The notes under the pieces were generated by a model, which saw only the letters and a list, made by a program, of their open reading frames with translations, did no database searches and was not told the origin of the DNA. From Massospora cicadina (lineage: Eukaryota; Entomophthoromycota; Entomophthoromycetes; Entomophthorales; Entomophthoraceae), in assembly GCA_022478985.1 (NCBI GenBank), contig JAKSZP010005589.1, positions 37,467 to 101,466 of the forward strand: DNA of 64,000 nt, in the 5' to 3' direction. Below, piece by piece: positions 46,121 to 58,700 of this stretch. The translations under genes were made by a program, and so were the position numbers. Every line of letters starts with the position of its first letter. Position 1 is the stretch's first letter.

Positions 46121-46136
46121 TAAATTTAAATTTATT
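46121..46136 (-). terminator. L-4 poly(A) signal and short 3' tail
   Basis: On the minus strand AATAAA (46136-46131) is followed by TTTAAATTTA and then the duplication. It corresponds to L-2 11508-11525. Confidence 0.7.
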
Positions 46137-46257
46137 GTGGGGAAGGCCGACCATGGGACAGACACTTCCAAATATGACTCAGACGAGACAAAACTTAGTA
46201 CCAGGGGAGGCGCCCCAGAGAAGCGATGCTATCTCTTGTTGCCAGCGGGAACGCTAC

Positions 46258-49200
46258 TTATGGGAAGGGGGAGGGAACGTGTGTAGGGGGCGTAGCCACT
46301 ATTGAGCACGTGTGGAGGAAGGGGTCTGATTTGATGAACCAGACTGGGAACCAGGAGGAGACCAGCTGTCAGCGACGTGGTGGGAGATATCCAAACATCC
46401 ACGCTTGAAAGTAATCCACCAAATGAGACCGGAATCTGTGGACAGCTTCAGGGAGGGTGGGTATGGATCCGGCGATGGCATCCAAGACAATCGTATGGAT
46501 AGTCCACATGGCGATTGCAACCACCAGAGCATGAAGGGAGGGTGGGAGGGGAGGCCATTGATGAAGCAAACATATCTCTTGACAGACTGAAGGGATGTGT
46601 TTGATCCTGGCCTAGCAGACGTTGGACTTCGCGCCATATTACTTTAGAGGTGGGGCACTTCTCCAGGCGGTGAAACAGCGTTACATACTGGCCACACATG
46701 ACACAGGATGAGTGTAAAGCATTAGAGCGCTCAGCTGTATGATACACCCGCCTCAGGTAGCGCCACACATGGGAGCGGACTTGAGGCTGCAACAGAGGAT
46801 GGTGTGCGTATTTCCAGATAGTCTTTTGGGTCTCAGTGGAATAAGGGATGTCCATCATGTCCAGGTAGTCCACCCTGGATAGGACTTGGGGTCGAATGGG
46901 GATCACGCCATCATGGATGGGTAGCCCCCGTACCTCTTGTGTGAACTGAGGAGAGGGGCGGCCTCTTCAGGTTGTATGTCCACTAATACGAATTCTCCAC
47001 TCTGCGCTTCGCATGGAGAGTAGGATTCGTTTGTAGTGGGTTTTGGTCCTGTGAGGACCTGTGGCTGATGTGTGTGATGCGAGGTATTTCATCAGGGAGT
47101 GGGGGTTTAATGGATTGTTGAGGCCTAAGGCTCAGGAGAAGTTGGAGCGGGCCGCGCGGGACCAGTGTTGGGATGGGAGTGTAGGAGCAGTGACGGCCGC
47201 AATCCAGGTGCCCAGGATCTTGGCGGCATGGGCTTTGAAGTCAAGTAGGCCCATGCCACCATGATGATGAGGGCCAAACATGACCTCTATCCGTACTGGT
47301 GGAGGGCGGCCTGACCAAAGCCAACCTTGTAGCAAAGCATACAGGGATTTGAAGAAGCTTGGGGAGAAGGGGATGGCATGGGCTCCGAACCAGACTTTGG
47401 ATAGGAGCATAGAGTTGGCAAGAACAACCCTGCCAGTGAGGGTAGTAGGGTGGGCTCTGAGAGAGGCGATTCGCTTCGTCACGTTGTCCAGTATATGGCA
47501 CTCCATTACTGCTGACGCGTATCCTCCTGCCTCCAACCACACGCCCAGATGGCGTACCGGTCCTATGGTAGGTCGTGGCACAAAGGGGAGCACCAGTGGA
47601 GCGGTGTGTTTTGAGTTAGTAAGGTGTGGACTTAGGCGAGCAGATGGGCTGGGTTGGGAACTACTTGCTGGGGCCCAGCAGTTCTGAAACTGACCAAGGA
47701 GGATGATTTCAGTTTTGGAGGCGTTCAGTGCCGCGTTGCTTACCCGGGAATATTCCTGGATGATGGCTTCAAGTGTGCGTGCATCTTTGTTATTAGACAC
47801 CCCCACCACGCAATCATCTGCAAATGCCATCATCTTGACTGGGGTTTGGCCTGGCACATGGACCCCAGTGAGTTGGGCATTCACATTTCGCAGTAGTGGA
47901 TCAAGGCTGAAGTTGTATGAGAGTGGGCTCAGGTTATCCCCTTGTCGCAGGCCCCTTTGAGGATGGACTACTTCCGTTAGGAAACCTGGGCCGCGCACTG
48001 CCATTGTTGCAGATTCCGTGAGCAGCATCACCCAGTTAATGAAGTGGGGAGGTAGGCGGAATTGTTGGAGGCAGGCCCTAAGGTATTCCCAGTTTACTCT
48101 ATCATAGGCCTTTTGCTGGTCCAAGAATACAAAGTGCCCCAGAGGCTGTGGACTGACACACATTAGCCACAGAGTGCACGTTATCCCAAATCGACCTTCT
48201 GGGGATGAAACTGAATTGTTCTGGAGAGATGGTGGCAGATGCTACAGTCCCTAAACAGTTAGCCATGATTTTTGTTAAAATTTTGGTGTCTGTGTTTGTT
48301 AGAGAAATGGGGCTCCAGTTGGCTAAGTCTAGCCTATCCCCTTTCTTGAAGAGTGTGACTGTAAAGGCCTCATGTCCTCCTGGTAGGAGGCGCATTTCCA
48401 ACAGGCTTTGGTTGAGTGAGGCTAGCAGCAATGGGGATATATATTTAAAATATTTTTTGTAGAACTCATATGGAATGCCATCTGGGCCTGGGCATTTTCA
48501 GTTTGGCGCACCATGAATGGTAGTCTATAATTCGTTTGGAGTAATTAAATTCATTATTTCCGGGTATCAGAAAATGGTGCAGATATGAGCTCTGTCGAGA
48601 AATTCCGCCATTTCGGCCAGCTGAATTGGTTCAGCTCGGTATAACTTGGAGTAATATCTTTGCATTTCGATTGCCACTTCAGCCAGTGTGTCCACAATAG
48701 AATTATCTGATCTTCACACCTGTGTGCAGGCCACGCTCTGGCGTGGTGCAAAAATTTTTTTGAAGAAGTATGCGGTGCACTTGTCGCCTTTAGTGATGCA
48801 TGTGGCCCTGTATTGGACACAAACCTGATGTTTGTGTTGCCTTTCAAGTGCGCTGAGGTGGGCTGCTGCCTCCGCCCACTTCTGGCCCCATGCAGGGCTA
48901 TATCCTGAGGCTGGAATGTTGGACTCCAAGTGGGCCAATTCCGCCAGCGCATGCGATATAACCGCTGATGTGGCTCATGAGCGTCTGGATGAGAGATGGT
49001 GATAGTGGCGGATGGTGTCTTCTTTGAAAATTGCCCATGTGGAAATGGGGTCCGCGCAAAACAGTGCAACAAACAATTTTGCCAAAGTTGCCTCTTCCAC
49101 CCACGTGGAAAATCCTGGCAACGCAAGCTCTGGGGGGCAGATTTTGCACCAATGTGGGGCCTTTGCAACTGTGACGGGTAAGTGGTATATTATTGAGACC

Positions 49201-49884
49201 AGTCGGTGGTCAGAGAATTCCATTTTCATTGTTTTGAAGTGGGAGATGTGGGGTTGGAATTTTGCTGGCACTAGAATAAGGTCAATGCAGGTCATGGACC
49301 TTGATTGGCTGTTGTGGACGTGGGGACGCGTCATGTTTTTGAGCAGTGGGGCATGTCACGGCAGCGCATCCATTAACCCAAGGGTGGCTTTTAGAACGCG
49401 TAGTTCTACGTGACCCTGTGGGGCGTGGGGTGAGGGTGGCCACCGGTCCGTTGGTGAGGTTAGCCAACAGTTCATGTCACCAATTAGGAAAGAATCGGGG
49501 GTAGCGGGAGGGATTTGACCAACAAGAAAAATTCCTGACGCTCATGTGCACCGTTTGGGGCATAAATGTTGACAATTGTGTGTGCAACATCAGCCCATGA
49601 GAAGGTGACAATGAGCACTCGGTCATTTAGGAATGTTTCTGAAGATGTAAATTTGAAAAATTTGTTTTTCAAATTAGCACCCCACAGTGCTTCAACCAAA
49701 AGGATAGGGATGGTAGGAGCATTGTTTTCCAAGCTTCTTCGGAACCTTGTGGACAGTGGGTTTCCTGGATGGCCAGGATATCCATGGGTAAATTATTTTG
49801 TAAAAAACTCAGTTTCCTAGCCTGGGCTGGGGAGGCCTTGAGTCCGGCGATATTCAGCATCCCTAGAGTGAAGGTTTCCCCCAT
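46258..49884 (-). pseudogene. L-4 ORF2: endonuclease/RT polyprotein, frameshifted
   Basis: The start MGETFTLGMLNIAGLKA is six nucleotides after the ORF1 stop. The endonuclease has DILAIQETHCP, IVNIYAPNG, CIDLILVPAKFQ and SDHRLVSI (8975-type block of L-2, here near 49210). The RT occupies 47132-48431: DLANWSPISLTNTDTKIL, LDQQKAYDRVNWEYLRACL, RGLRQGDNLSPLSYNFSLDP and intact FADDCVVGVSNN. Pro-to-Asn and Leu-to-Ser changes lie in the otherwise invariant QGDPLSPLLYN block. The C-terminal finger CVMCGQYVTLFHRLEKC is at about 46670-46720, and the conserved tail (AMWTIHTIVLDAI) follows after a frameshift in a C-rich tract. The end is TAA at 46258-46260. Confidence 0.9.
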
Positions 49885-49893
49885 CGTACCTTA
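49882..49893 (-). promoter_or_regulatory. L-4 ORF1 stop / ORF2 start junction
   Basis: On the minus strand TAA, GGTACG, ATG. The spacing of six nucleotides is the same as in L-2. Confidence 0.78.
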
Positions 49894-51305
49894 GGTGTGA
49901 GGGGGTGGGCCCCCTGGCCCACCAGCCTCTTCCAGGTCCCCACAGGCTTTCACAGCAGTGCGGGTATTAGCAGCAACGCTATCAGGGTTTTTGTTAATTT
50001 TTGCAGAAAGAGTCGCATTGGCTTTGGCCTTCGCTTTTTGTTTTCCTGACGTCGGACGAATTTTTTGCGGTGCGGATAAGTTCGGTGCACCATCGAGTGG
50101 GGCAAAAAAAAATTTTTTGGTTGGGATAGGTCCCAAGTCAGTTTTGACCGGGGCTTGGGTGCAGCGATTGGGTGAGATTGAATCTCCCATCGGATCCTCA
50201 GATTGAGTGGCCCATTTGGCATGGGCCTCCCAATCTGATTGGGTGATGGATTCCTGAGTTGCTTCTGCCGCAAAGGTCTCCATGTCCTCCTGGTGTTGTG
50301 AGTGTGGGATGGTGGTGGTGACCTTGGCCACTTCCTTGGCTGCGGTCCTATGGGCCTGCTTGGCCTTCTTCCGCTCCTGCGGGGAGATGGGCTTTACCAA
50401 TAGGTAGCAGCCTTGTGCTCCCCACGGGAAAGCCTCTTTGGTGCTTGCAGTTTGTTCATAGTGTGCCTCTCCACTGGCCATGGCCACTGAGGGGTGCTCT
50501 TGGAATGTAACGCCCTCTTTGATGGGGCACATGTGTTCCTTATGGCCAAACGCGTCACAGTGGGTGCAAATGGGAGGCGCGCTGTCCGCGGTTACCCAGA
50601 ATGGGTGGGTGGTGTGCCCTGTGATGTCAATAAAGGTGGAGTACGGGATCTGGGTTAGGTCCTTCACGATCTCTTCAGTTGGGGTCAGAACTGCGATGGC
50701 TTTGCTGGTGCACAGGTGTGGCATCAGCGTGAAACATTGCATTTTGAAAGATTGTATTTCACATATATGGTGAGACCATCTTTCAGGTGTTGCTCCTAAA
50801 TGTCACATTTTACCGTAGTAGGCAAAAAGTCAAACGTGAGGAAAATTTGGTTTGATTTTGTCCATCTGGTGCATTTAGTTTCGATGACCCATTGCCCTTT
50901 GGGGAGGTTGACCACTAAGTGCACCGCTGCAGCCTCATCTGCTGCTATTTTACTTTTGAAACCTAGGTCCAGCCAACCGCATGACATGGAGTGAGGTGCA
51001 ACATACACCGCGGTTGGGAAAATTTTGTGTACATCTTCACAAAATTTTTCCCATAGGGCCGTTTTTTGGATGTCCAGATACACACGGACTCCAAATTCCA
51101 CCGACGAAAGTGGCTGGGAATGTGGCGTGTTGATGTACTGGTTGCATCGTGCTTGCCACACAAGTATCTCCGGGGAAATAGTGACTGCCAGTTTTTTATT
51201 AATTTTTTCTATTCCGCAGGTTTCTCTAGGGCGTTTTTGAACATTTGAGGCCACAGGCCTACCACCTGCTCCTCTTGCCTTGCTTGCCCAACTGCTCCCA
51301 GACAT
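49891..51305 (-). pseudogene. L-4 ORF1: CCHC RNA-binding protein, one frame break
   Basis: The start MSGSSWASKARGAGGRP at 51305 lies 97 nt inside the element. The N-terminal 169 residues (50796-51305) and the C-terminal 283 residues (49891-50742) are open, with the break near 50770. FTLMPHLCTSKAIAVLTP is followed by the intact knuckle CTHCDAFGHKEHMC and an Ala/Lys/Gln-rich segment (KKAKQAHRTAAKEVAK). The C-terminus is Pro/Gly-rich. This is the best-preserved ORF1 in the window. Confidence 0.9.
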
Positions 51306-51402
51306 GGGCGCAGACTAATCCCCTCTATGAGATTATCAAACTAGATTTAGTCTTGAATTGAATGGGTTGCAAAAGTGTTTGTAACGAGAAAGAAAAGTTC
51401 CA

Positions 51403-51418
51403 TTCTCGCTGATATATT
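51403..51418. repeat. Target-site duplication of L-4, right copy
   Basis: TTCTCGCTGATATATT, identical to 46105-46120. Confidence 0.95.
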
Positions 51419-51508
51419 CAACATAAGTTATAATAAGTTAGGCGTAAGCTAATATTATTATTTTCTATATCTAATTTACCAATTGTTTAGATCCATATAA
51501 TCATTCAA
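51419..51508. repeat. Possible solo LTR inside G-3, right part
   Basis: It continues the A+T-rich block from 45433 and ends CATTCAACA. RT text of G-3 resumes at about 51522. Confidence 0.35.
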
Positions 51509-51521
51509 CAATTATTAAAAA

Positions 51522-53760
51522 AGATTTCTGTCCCCTACCACAATCCAATAGTGGGGAACTTCTTGGGCAGCGCTCAATATTTTCTCAGTCATGGATTTAA
51601 TTTATGGCTATCAGCAAATTGAGCTAACCAAGGAGGAACAGGAAAATGCGCTATGATTACAGCCCAGGGCCTCTATCACCCAACTATATTGCCTTTGGTG
51701 CTGTACAATGCCCCAGAGACCTTCCAGTGTGTTATAAATAGCATCCTACGTGAAGAAAAAAAATCATGTACCCTCATTTATTTAGACAAAATCAACATTT
51801 TTCTTGAACGTTCAATAAAAATTCACAACAATTGGAAGAAGTGTAACGCCACCTTACCAAGGCAGATTTTAAGATCAAGCCATATAAGTGCAATTTTCCA
51901 TGAGAAGTTAGAAACCCTAAGGTTTGTCATTGATAAACATGGCTTGTGGCCCCAACCAGCAAAGGTTGAAGTTATTGAGCGCATGGCATGATAAATTAAG
52001 CACAACATCCAAGTGTTACTTAGAGTGATTGGTATTATTGCTGCTTTGTCAAAAATTTTTAGTAAATTATGTGAATTTATATTTTTTTCTCCTTAAACAT
52101 GCCGTACCCTTTGAGTGAACTAAAAAACCGTCAACTGGACTTTGATAAGCTATGGTTCTACTGACCCAAGCGCCACTGTTAATGTACAATGATTTAAAAA
52201 AATCATTTATTATTCAAATGGTCGCTTCACTCATTGCCATTGGGTTGTTGTTATTCCAACTCAATTCTGAAAGAATTAAGCATCATGTGGCTTATTTTAG
52301 CTGAACCCTAGACGTTCATGAGCGGAACTAAACAGTAACTGAGAAAAAGTACCTACAGTTATACTATATGTGTAGAATTTAAGATTACATTCTTGGATCA
52401 CACTTCGCTGTAGTAACTGATCATGCCTCTCTTTGTTGATTACAGAATCTAAAGGAGCTGGAAGGACGTTTGACCCGCTGGGCCTTGAAATTACAATACT
52501 AATTTTTATAAATTCAGCATCAAGCCGGCGTTAAGCATCATATGCTGATGGGTTATCCAGACTGCCTAATGTGGCCTTGGTGGGTGATGTGGCCAATGTT
52601 TTATTTATAAAATGCTCAACCAAAAATATGGCAACAAACCAGCGTAAGTTCATTGCTTCTTAGAAAATTTATAGAAGAAAATGGTTATCCAAAATGAAAT
52701 GCTTTATTAGGTACTAGGTGATCAAAAATTTTGGACACCCTGATTAATAGAGCAAAATGATATTATCATCAGGGCCCACAAGGCAATGGGGCATGGCGGC
52801 TTTAAGAAAACGTTTGAATTATTGAAACAGCACCAAACTGGGAATTTATGAATTTTGAAATCCATGAGACCCATCGCTGTTCTAAGGAATGCCAGGTGGA
52901 AGGGCCTTACTTAAAAGCTACCTCTTATCAATTAATTAACCCCAACTTTACATGGCATACTTTATCTTTGGACGTGGTGGGCACATTGAACAACATATTG
53001 GTCAATTTAAATATATAATTGTGGCCATTGATCACCTCACCAAGTTGCGGAGGCCAAAGTGATCTAGGATTAAAGTGCCACAACTACAGAAATGTTTATT
53101 CTAGAAGACGTTTTCTATCAGCATAGATGCCCTCAAAAACTGTTAATGGATAATGGGGACTAACTTTAAGTTCCAAATTATTTCAAAGCTTTATGACTTA
53201 ATGGGTATGCATGGGGTATTGTCTACGCCCTACCAAACTGAGACCAACGGCACAGTCAAACAAGTAAACATTACTCTCATTGGGATTTTGCGTATAAAAT
53301 TTATAGTGAAGGCATCTAGATGGAACCTTTACTTGCCTTCTGACATTTTTGCTTATAACATATTATATCACTTGGCCATGAGGAAAACCCATTTGCTTTA
53401 CTTCATGGTAAACAACCAGCACTTCCCCTAATTGTATATCCTTGTTTAATTAAAGAAGAAATGACTCCCACAAAATATCTGGAAATGCCGGTGCAGATTT
53501 TAACTGGTGCATCAAGTCTTTCACTTGTGTGCCAGCTCTCATCACTTTCTCTGAGCATCAACTTGCTCAAATTTTGAGGCTATGGACACCGCTGGCCTCA
53601 TAAATGAAGAAACCTTACAACTATACCTCCTTGTGACCCATTTTACTGATGCCCAACCCAATGTTGTCTGCAATGGTCCGCCAGCTAAAGTGGGCGCTGG
53701 GCAAAAGTTTCCCCAAAGCTACCTCACCTTCTGATATGGCTTCCTAGACTGTTAGCTGAG
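51522..53760 (+). pseudogene. G-3 pol, second part: RT, RNase H, integrase
   Basis: RT resumes with CPLPQSN and FSVMDLIYGYQQIELTKEEQ, then LVLYNAPETFQCVINSIL and LIYLDKINIFLE, so the catalytic YLDD reads YLDK (51775-51795). RNase H lies around 52200-52500, with poor motifs. In the integrase, HKAMGHGG and HRCSKECQ (52770-52900) form the HHCC region. The core has LSLDVVGTLN, LLMDNGD and YQTETNGTVKQVN, the last with Lys in place of the catalytic Glu. Both Asp-to-Lys and Glu-to-Lys changes would abolish activity. Confidence 0.8.
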
Positions 53761-54248
53761 GAGCTATATTAGGGGAAATTTGATTTATAATAATCCCTTT
53801 GTTTGTTCCATTTGTAAATAAAGTTGCGTGGCGTCTCCCCCTTTTGGGTTGGGCACGACTAGTGCTAAAAAAAAGCTGATACAGATTTTAATCCAAGTAC
53901 AAAGCACTGCATATTCCAATGTTTTGGATCAAAAAGATAATCCCATGAATGGTATAACGCAGACTGGAATCCATTACCCCACTTTGCTATAGGAAAACTC
54001 GTTTTAGATTATGATAACCATAGATTTGGACAAACTAGTAAGCTGGAGCATATATGAAAGGAGCCCTTCAAGATTATGGAGAAGACATCTACAGATGCCT
54101 ACACTCTTAAAAATCCAGTTAAAGGTCACCTTAACAACTAAGTCATGCTAAGTTCTTAAAATAATACCTTCATAAGTCTGAGCTGATGGCCTTAAGTTTT
54201 CAATGAGTTATCTGACCCCCACACATCTTTGTTACCCAATGTTTGGTC

Positions 54249-54259
54249 AAGTGGGGGAA
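54249..54259 (+). other. G-3 polypurine tract
   Basis: AAGTGGGGGAA lies a few bases upstream of the 3' LTR. Confidence 0.6.
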
Positions 54260-54263
54260 TTAT

Positions 54264-55021
54264 TATAATTGGTTTGACCAACCATCTGGATATGATTTTT
54301 TATAAATATTTAATTTCAGATTTTACTAATACTTAGAAAGTAGATTCAATTGGTATAGCAATTACTTTGCCAAGCGGCCTCAGTTTTTTATATGTAGTGG
54401 TCTAAAGTATTAGTCTACTTTAAATCAAATCTTTGAAACACCAAAGGCAAATCTCTCATTTCCAAAGCATATTGGCTTCTAATGCCGTTGCCTTTTTAAT
54501 TATATGTCTCCTATGTTATCTTAGTGTACTATTCTACGCGCCTCATGTCAGCGTAAAACTATTAGTAATGGGTTCTTATATTTATTCTGACGGAAAGCCA
54601 GTAACTTAACTTCATTCACCTAATTACATCTTTATATGAAAATAATCAATACTAGTTATTTGCTTTCCAATCCAATTTGATTTTAAAAGTTAGTCTGATA
54701 TTTAGAGGTGCTGCTTAGTAACCATGAAAAGCACCAATGAAACCCCTAGTAGGCGTAGGATATCTGAGAGGGTTTTCAAGTGGAAGAGTTCTTATTTTAG
54801 AAGAATATATGTCAGTCTATCTAGTCATTTACTTGAGCAAGCCCTTGAGCCTCTGCCGGTATTTAATGTTACAGAGTGACCTTTTGTTGTCTTGAAGAAA
54901 AAAACCCTAGTCCTGAAGCTGCTTTTATTTTGTAAAGTATTGATCAAAGTTACTGTCTATATAAAAATTTTGAGTTGGTTGTGTAATTGCCTGTGCAATT
55001 GAATATGACGCCCTAGTGACA
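54264..55021 (+). repeat. G-3 3' LTR (758 bp)
   Basis: It aligns with 41705-42465 throughout. The first dinucleotide is TA where the 5' LTR has TG. It ends CCCTAGTGACA. Confidence 0.88.
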
Positions 55022-55170
55022 GTTTCAGCATATGTCACAGCTTAAGTTTCCACTTGATCAGTATTGTTTCTAATGCTGAGAAGTTATTGAAGCTGTTGGT
55101 TCTCATTAGCTTAGTTGGTAACTTGTTGTAAAGTCATTTGATGCTGGGTGTTAGAATTTTTGGGTGATAC
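55022..55170. other. Short interval between G-3 and G-4
   Basis: No gene or motif is seen. It is probably the flank shared by the two insertions. Confidence 0.4.
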
Positions 55171-55697
55171 TGTTAGGATCTACCAAAAGGGTCACACAGG
55201 TCAAACCCACTTACCCACGGATGGAAAATATGAGGATCAATGATCCTCTAAACACACTTGAAAATGTAATAAAATATGAAGCAATTGCCCCAACAATACC
55301 TTTTTTATTTTATTAAATTTAGCGACTCTTTGCTGTTCTCCTCTCTTGACTATCAACAACCTCACATTCCAATTGCCCCATCTCACTTATATATCAGTGA
55401 ATTTAAATAATTCTTTTATCTTAGATTAGACTGTTCTATTCCGCCGAATTGAATTGGTTTTGGGATGGTATTCCTCAATTCTCATTACCTTAGTTCAGGG
55501 CAATCTAAATTATATTTATCAAATGTCAACATCGCCTTATTGCCAAATTGATAGGCGATCCAATAGTGATCTTTTATATCCCAATATAACTCCATTTCAA
55601 GGCACTCAAATACTCATATATAAATATCCCAAACAGCGGATTCTCACCATTCCGCCATAGCTCTTCAGGGCTTATTGTCCAGTCATACCAGATCTCA
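55171..55697 (-). repeat. G-4 3' LTR (527 bp)
   Basis: It starts TGTTAGGATCTACC. The right end, CTTATTGTCCAGTCATACCAGA, matches the end of the G-2 LTR (TTATTGTCCAGTCATATCAT). The middle is diverged from G-2. There is no partner LTR in the window. Confidence 0.75.
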
Positions 55698-55703
55698 ATA
55701 TTA

Positions 55704-55712
55704 CCCCCTTTG
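55704..55712 (-). other. G-4 polypurine tract
   Basis: On the minus strand CAAAGGGGG adjoins the LTR, as in G-2. Confidence 0.6.
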
Positions 55713-55729
55713 ACTGGATAATAAGTTTC

Positions 55730-58700
55730 TTATTGTTTATATACTTGGTAAAACTTTGCATGTACACAATTAATGACTTTACCACTCGTAGGGTCTTTGA
55801 TGGTGTATGCGTTGACACCAGTTTTTTTGATTATTTCAAAATGAACCAACTCAGATGTTGGCCAGCTTGTGTTTCCACTCAAACCCATGCTAGTCATGGG
55901 ACAAAACCATTTCACCTTCTTGAAACTGAGCCAAACCGCTATGCCATACCTGATCATTGGTTAGATCCTTAATCTTTTTATCCAAGCTGAATGAGTATGC
56001 TTCCTTTGTAACTTGATCAATGTGTCAGCTAGATTTGGCAAGTAACGGTGGGGATCCATTCTGCCAATATCTTCTACACACAAAATAAACTAATGCCAGA
56101 AGAGCGGGTTGTCATCAACTTAACAGTTGAAAGGGGCTCTTACATATGGTGGAATGATAGTTGATATTGTAAGCAAAGATGGCGGTAGACAAGAGGAAAC
56201 TCCAATCAGAGGTTCTATTGGTTACCAGCTTCCTGAGGATGTTCACCAGGGTCCCATTAACCCGTTTGAACATTCCTTTGTACTCAGGGTGATATTGGTC
56301 ATCATAACCCTGCAGATACCCATTAGCTTATTCAACTTGGGAAGGATATGAAAGGTGAAGTTGGTTTTGATATTGGTAAGAATGAAATGAGGGCATCCAT
56401 GTCACTATATAATACATTCCATTATGAATTTGGCCACTGTGACTGACCCCAAATGCCATATCGCCCACACTTCAAACCACCTGGTCAAGTGGTCAATAGC
56501 CACCAGAATGTACTTACACCAGTTAGCTCCCGTTTGTAGAGAGCCAACGACATCAAGGGAAACCATATGTCAAGCAAAATGAGGTTTCACTAACCAGTAC
56601 AAGGTCTTCTGGCGGAACGGCTTTTCCACTTGGTACTGGTGGCAACAGGAAATGGTTTCAAGCACATCATAGTTCATGCTTTCCCAATAGTACCATGGGC
56701 ACAACTGTTCCATAGTCTTGCGCACAACACCATGTCTGACTGCCTTGTGGGCACTCATAATAATCCTTGAGTGTGCTGAGGGTCGCGGAAAGTTCACCGT
56801 AGAATCGTCAATTTGCTTGTACAGTTCCCATTCAGTTGTAAAGTATTTACTCACATCTCGGTTAATGCTTTTATTACCTGGGGCGGTTCATTGTTGTATG
56901 TTCCGCTGAGCATCTTATTGTACATAACATCGCTAAGATCCACAATAACTGCAATGGTTGGCAATCTAGATAAGCATTTAGTGTTCTGATGTTTTTCTCC
57001 CAGTCAATGGAGGATCTCAGAGTCATAAGCTGCAGTTTGAGGGCCCATCAGGCTAGATGCCCTTCAGGTTCCTTGAGGTTCTGTAACCAACATAATGACT
57101 CTTGATCCGTTACAACATTTAACTTTACCTCATGCAAGTAGACCCTATTTTGCTTATATGTGTATATTACCACTTTAAGCACTCCCGCATAGTCATGGTA
57201 TAATTACGCTCATGTTAATTCGGGCTTCAACTTCAGTATGCAATGGGATGCTCCTCTCTCTTATCGTCTTTCTGAGAAAGGACCGCCCCAACAGTGGAAA
57301 GGGATGCATCCATCTGAACGATAAACTCCTTATCAAAGTTCAGATATAGTAGCACCAAGCACTGGTCAGCGCCATCTGAAATAGGTCAAAAGCATATTGA
57401 TGGCATATCATCCATTCAAACATGGCATCCTTTTTTAACAACTCAAATAGTGGCCCCCTAATACAGCTAAAGTTAGGGATGAAGCGGCGATAATAACTGA
57501 CTAAACCCAAAAATACCTGTATATTGCGCTTACTATTAGGTGTAGTCATTTTTGAATGGCCTCCAACTTGGTCAGCTGTGGCTTCAGCCCCTTGGAGTCT
57601 ACCACAAGCCCCAAATATTCCAACTAGTCCTTGAAGAAATTACATTATGAGGCTTTATTTTATTTTCGCCTCAGCAAGCCAGCGGAATACTGCTTCTAGA
57701 TGATCAAGGTTGTCAGAAAAGGTTCAAGAAAAAACATTGATACCATCAAGGTATATGAGGACAAATGACAGCTTCAGTTCACTGAGGATAGTGTCCATGG
57801 CTCGTTGGAACATAGCTGGGGCATTGCACAGCCCTTGTGGCATATGGGTCGGTTAAATAAAAGCCTTTGGACGTGATTATGGTGCATTTCTCCTGTTTTT
57901 TGAATGCAACTTAATTTGCCAATAACCTAATACCAAGCTGAATTCTTTGAAGTAACAAGCCCCCTAAAATTGATCCAAAGCATCTTCAATCCACTGCAAG
58001 GGGTACAATTACTTTTTTGTAATACTATTGAGCTTCTAGTAGTCTATCACCACCAAGTTGCTGCCATCCTTCTTTTTTACAATTAGTTGGGCAAAGCCCA
58101 TGGACTCTTAGGATTTCAATAATTCCTTGCTCCAGAAACTTATTGATTTTCTCATTGACAACTTCTTCAGCTGCCATCAATTAATGGATTGGCTGAGATC
58201 TGATGGGAGGATGATCCCAGTGTCCAATTGATGGACCACCCCCTGAAAACACCCTAAATTGTGTTCATCAATGGCAATCTCTTTATACTTCTGGAATTAA
58301 GCTATTGCTTGCTCTTTTTGTTTTTCCAATAACCCTATTAAATTTTCCCATGGTACCACTGTCATTACGCCAGTCTGTGACTCAGTGGTTAGACCAAATT
58401 CATCCAACAAAAAGATTTGGTTAACCTGAAGGACCTCCTCAATTGGAGTCAAGTGTAAATATGCCACTATTTGGTGTCAGCGGATTTGCATTGATTCGTT
58501 CTGGAGATTCGCTAACAAAACCTTGATCTCATTATGGCCTGGGAGTATAATACCTTGAGCCACATGAGTCTCAAGCCGAATTTGCTGATAGGGCCAATGA
58601 CCTCCCCATAAAGCCCAACTGGCACTTCCACCTCTAATTTGGTGTTCACTATGAATTGGTGTCCAGAAGAAATAGATATAGGCCCAGAAGTCTGGAGAGA

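Larger units (their letters stand above)
46121..51402 (-). mobile_element. LINE L-4, full-length non-LTR retrotransposon
   Basis: This 5282 bp minus-strand copy lies between perfect 16 bp duplications. The 5' end reads TGGAACTTTTCTTTCTCGTT and the 3' end CACAATAAATTTAAATTTA. It is nearly collinear with L-2 throughout. An intact duplication, the FADD box and long open blocks make it the most recent insertion visible. A few frameshifts and substitutions still interrupt both ORFs, so it is unlikely to be autonomous. Confidence 0.95.
41705..55021 (+). mobile_element. G-3: Ty3/Gypsy-type LTR retrotransposon with nested L-4
   Basis: This plus-strand element has LTRs 41705-42465 and 54264-55021. 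Next to the 5' LTR is a TGG-starting primer site, and a G-rich tract precedes the 3' LTR. Gag has a CCHC knuckle, and Pol has RT and integrase. L-4 (46121-51402) sits inside the RT region, probably within a further insertion (45433-51508). The catalytic box YLDD reads YLDK and the integrase Glu reads Lys. Flanks GTTAT (left) and GTTTC (right) are a possible decayed duplication. Confidence 0.88.
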
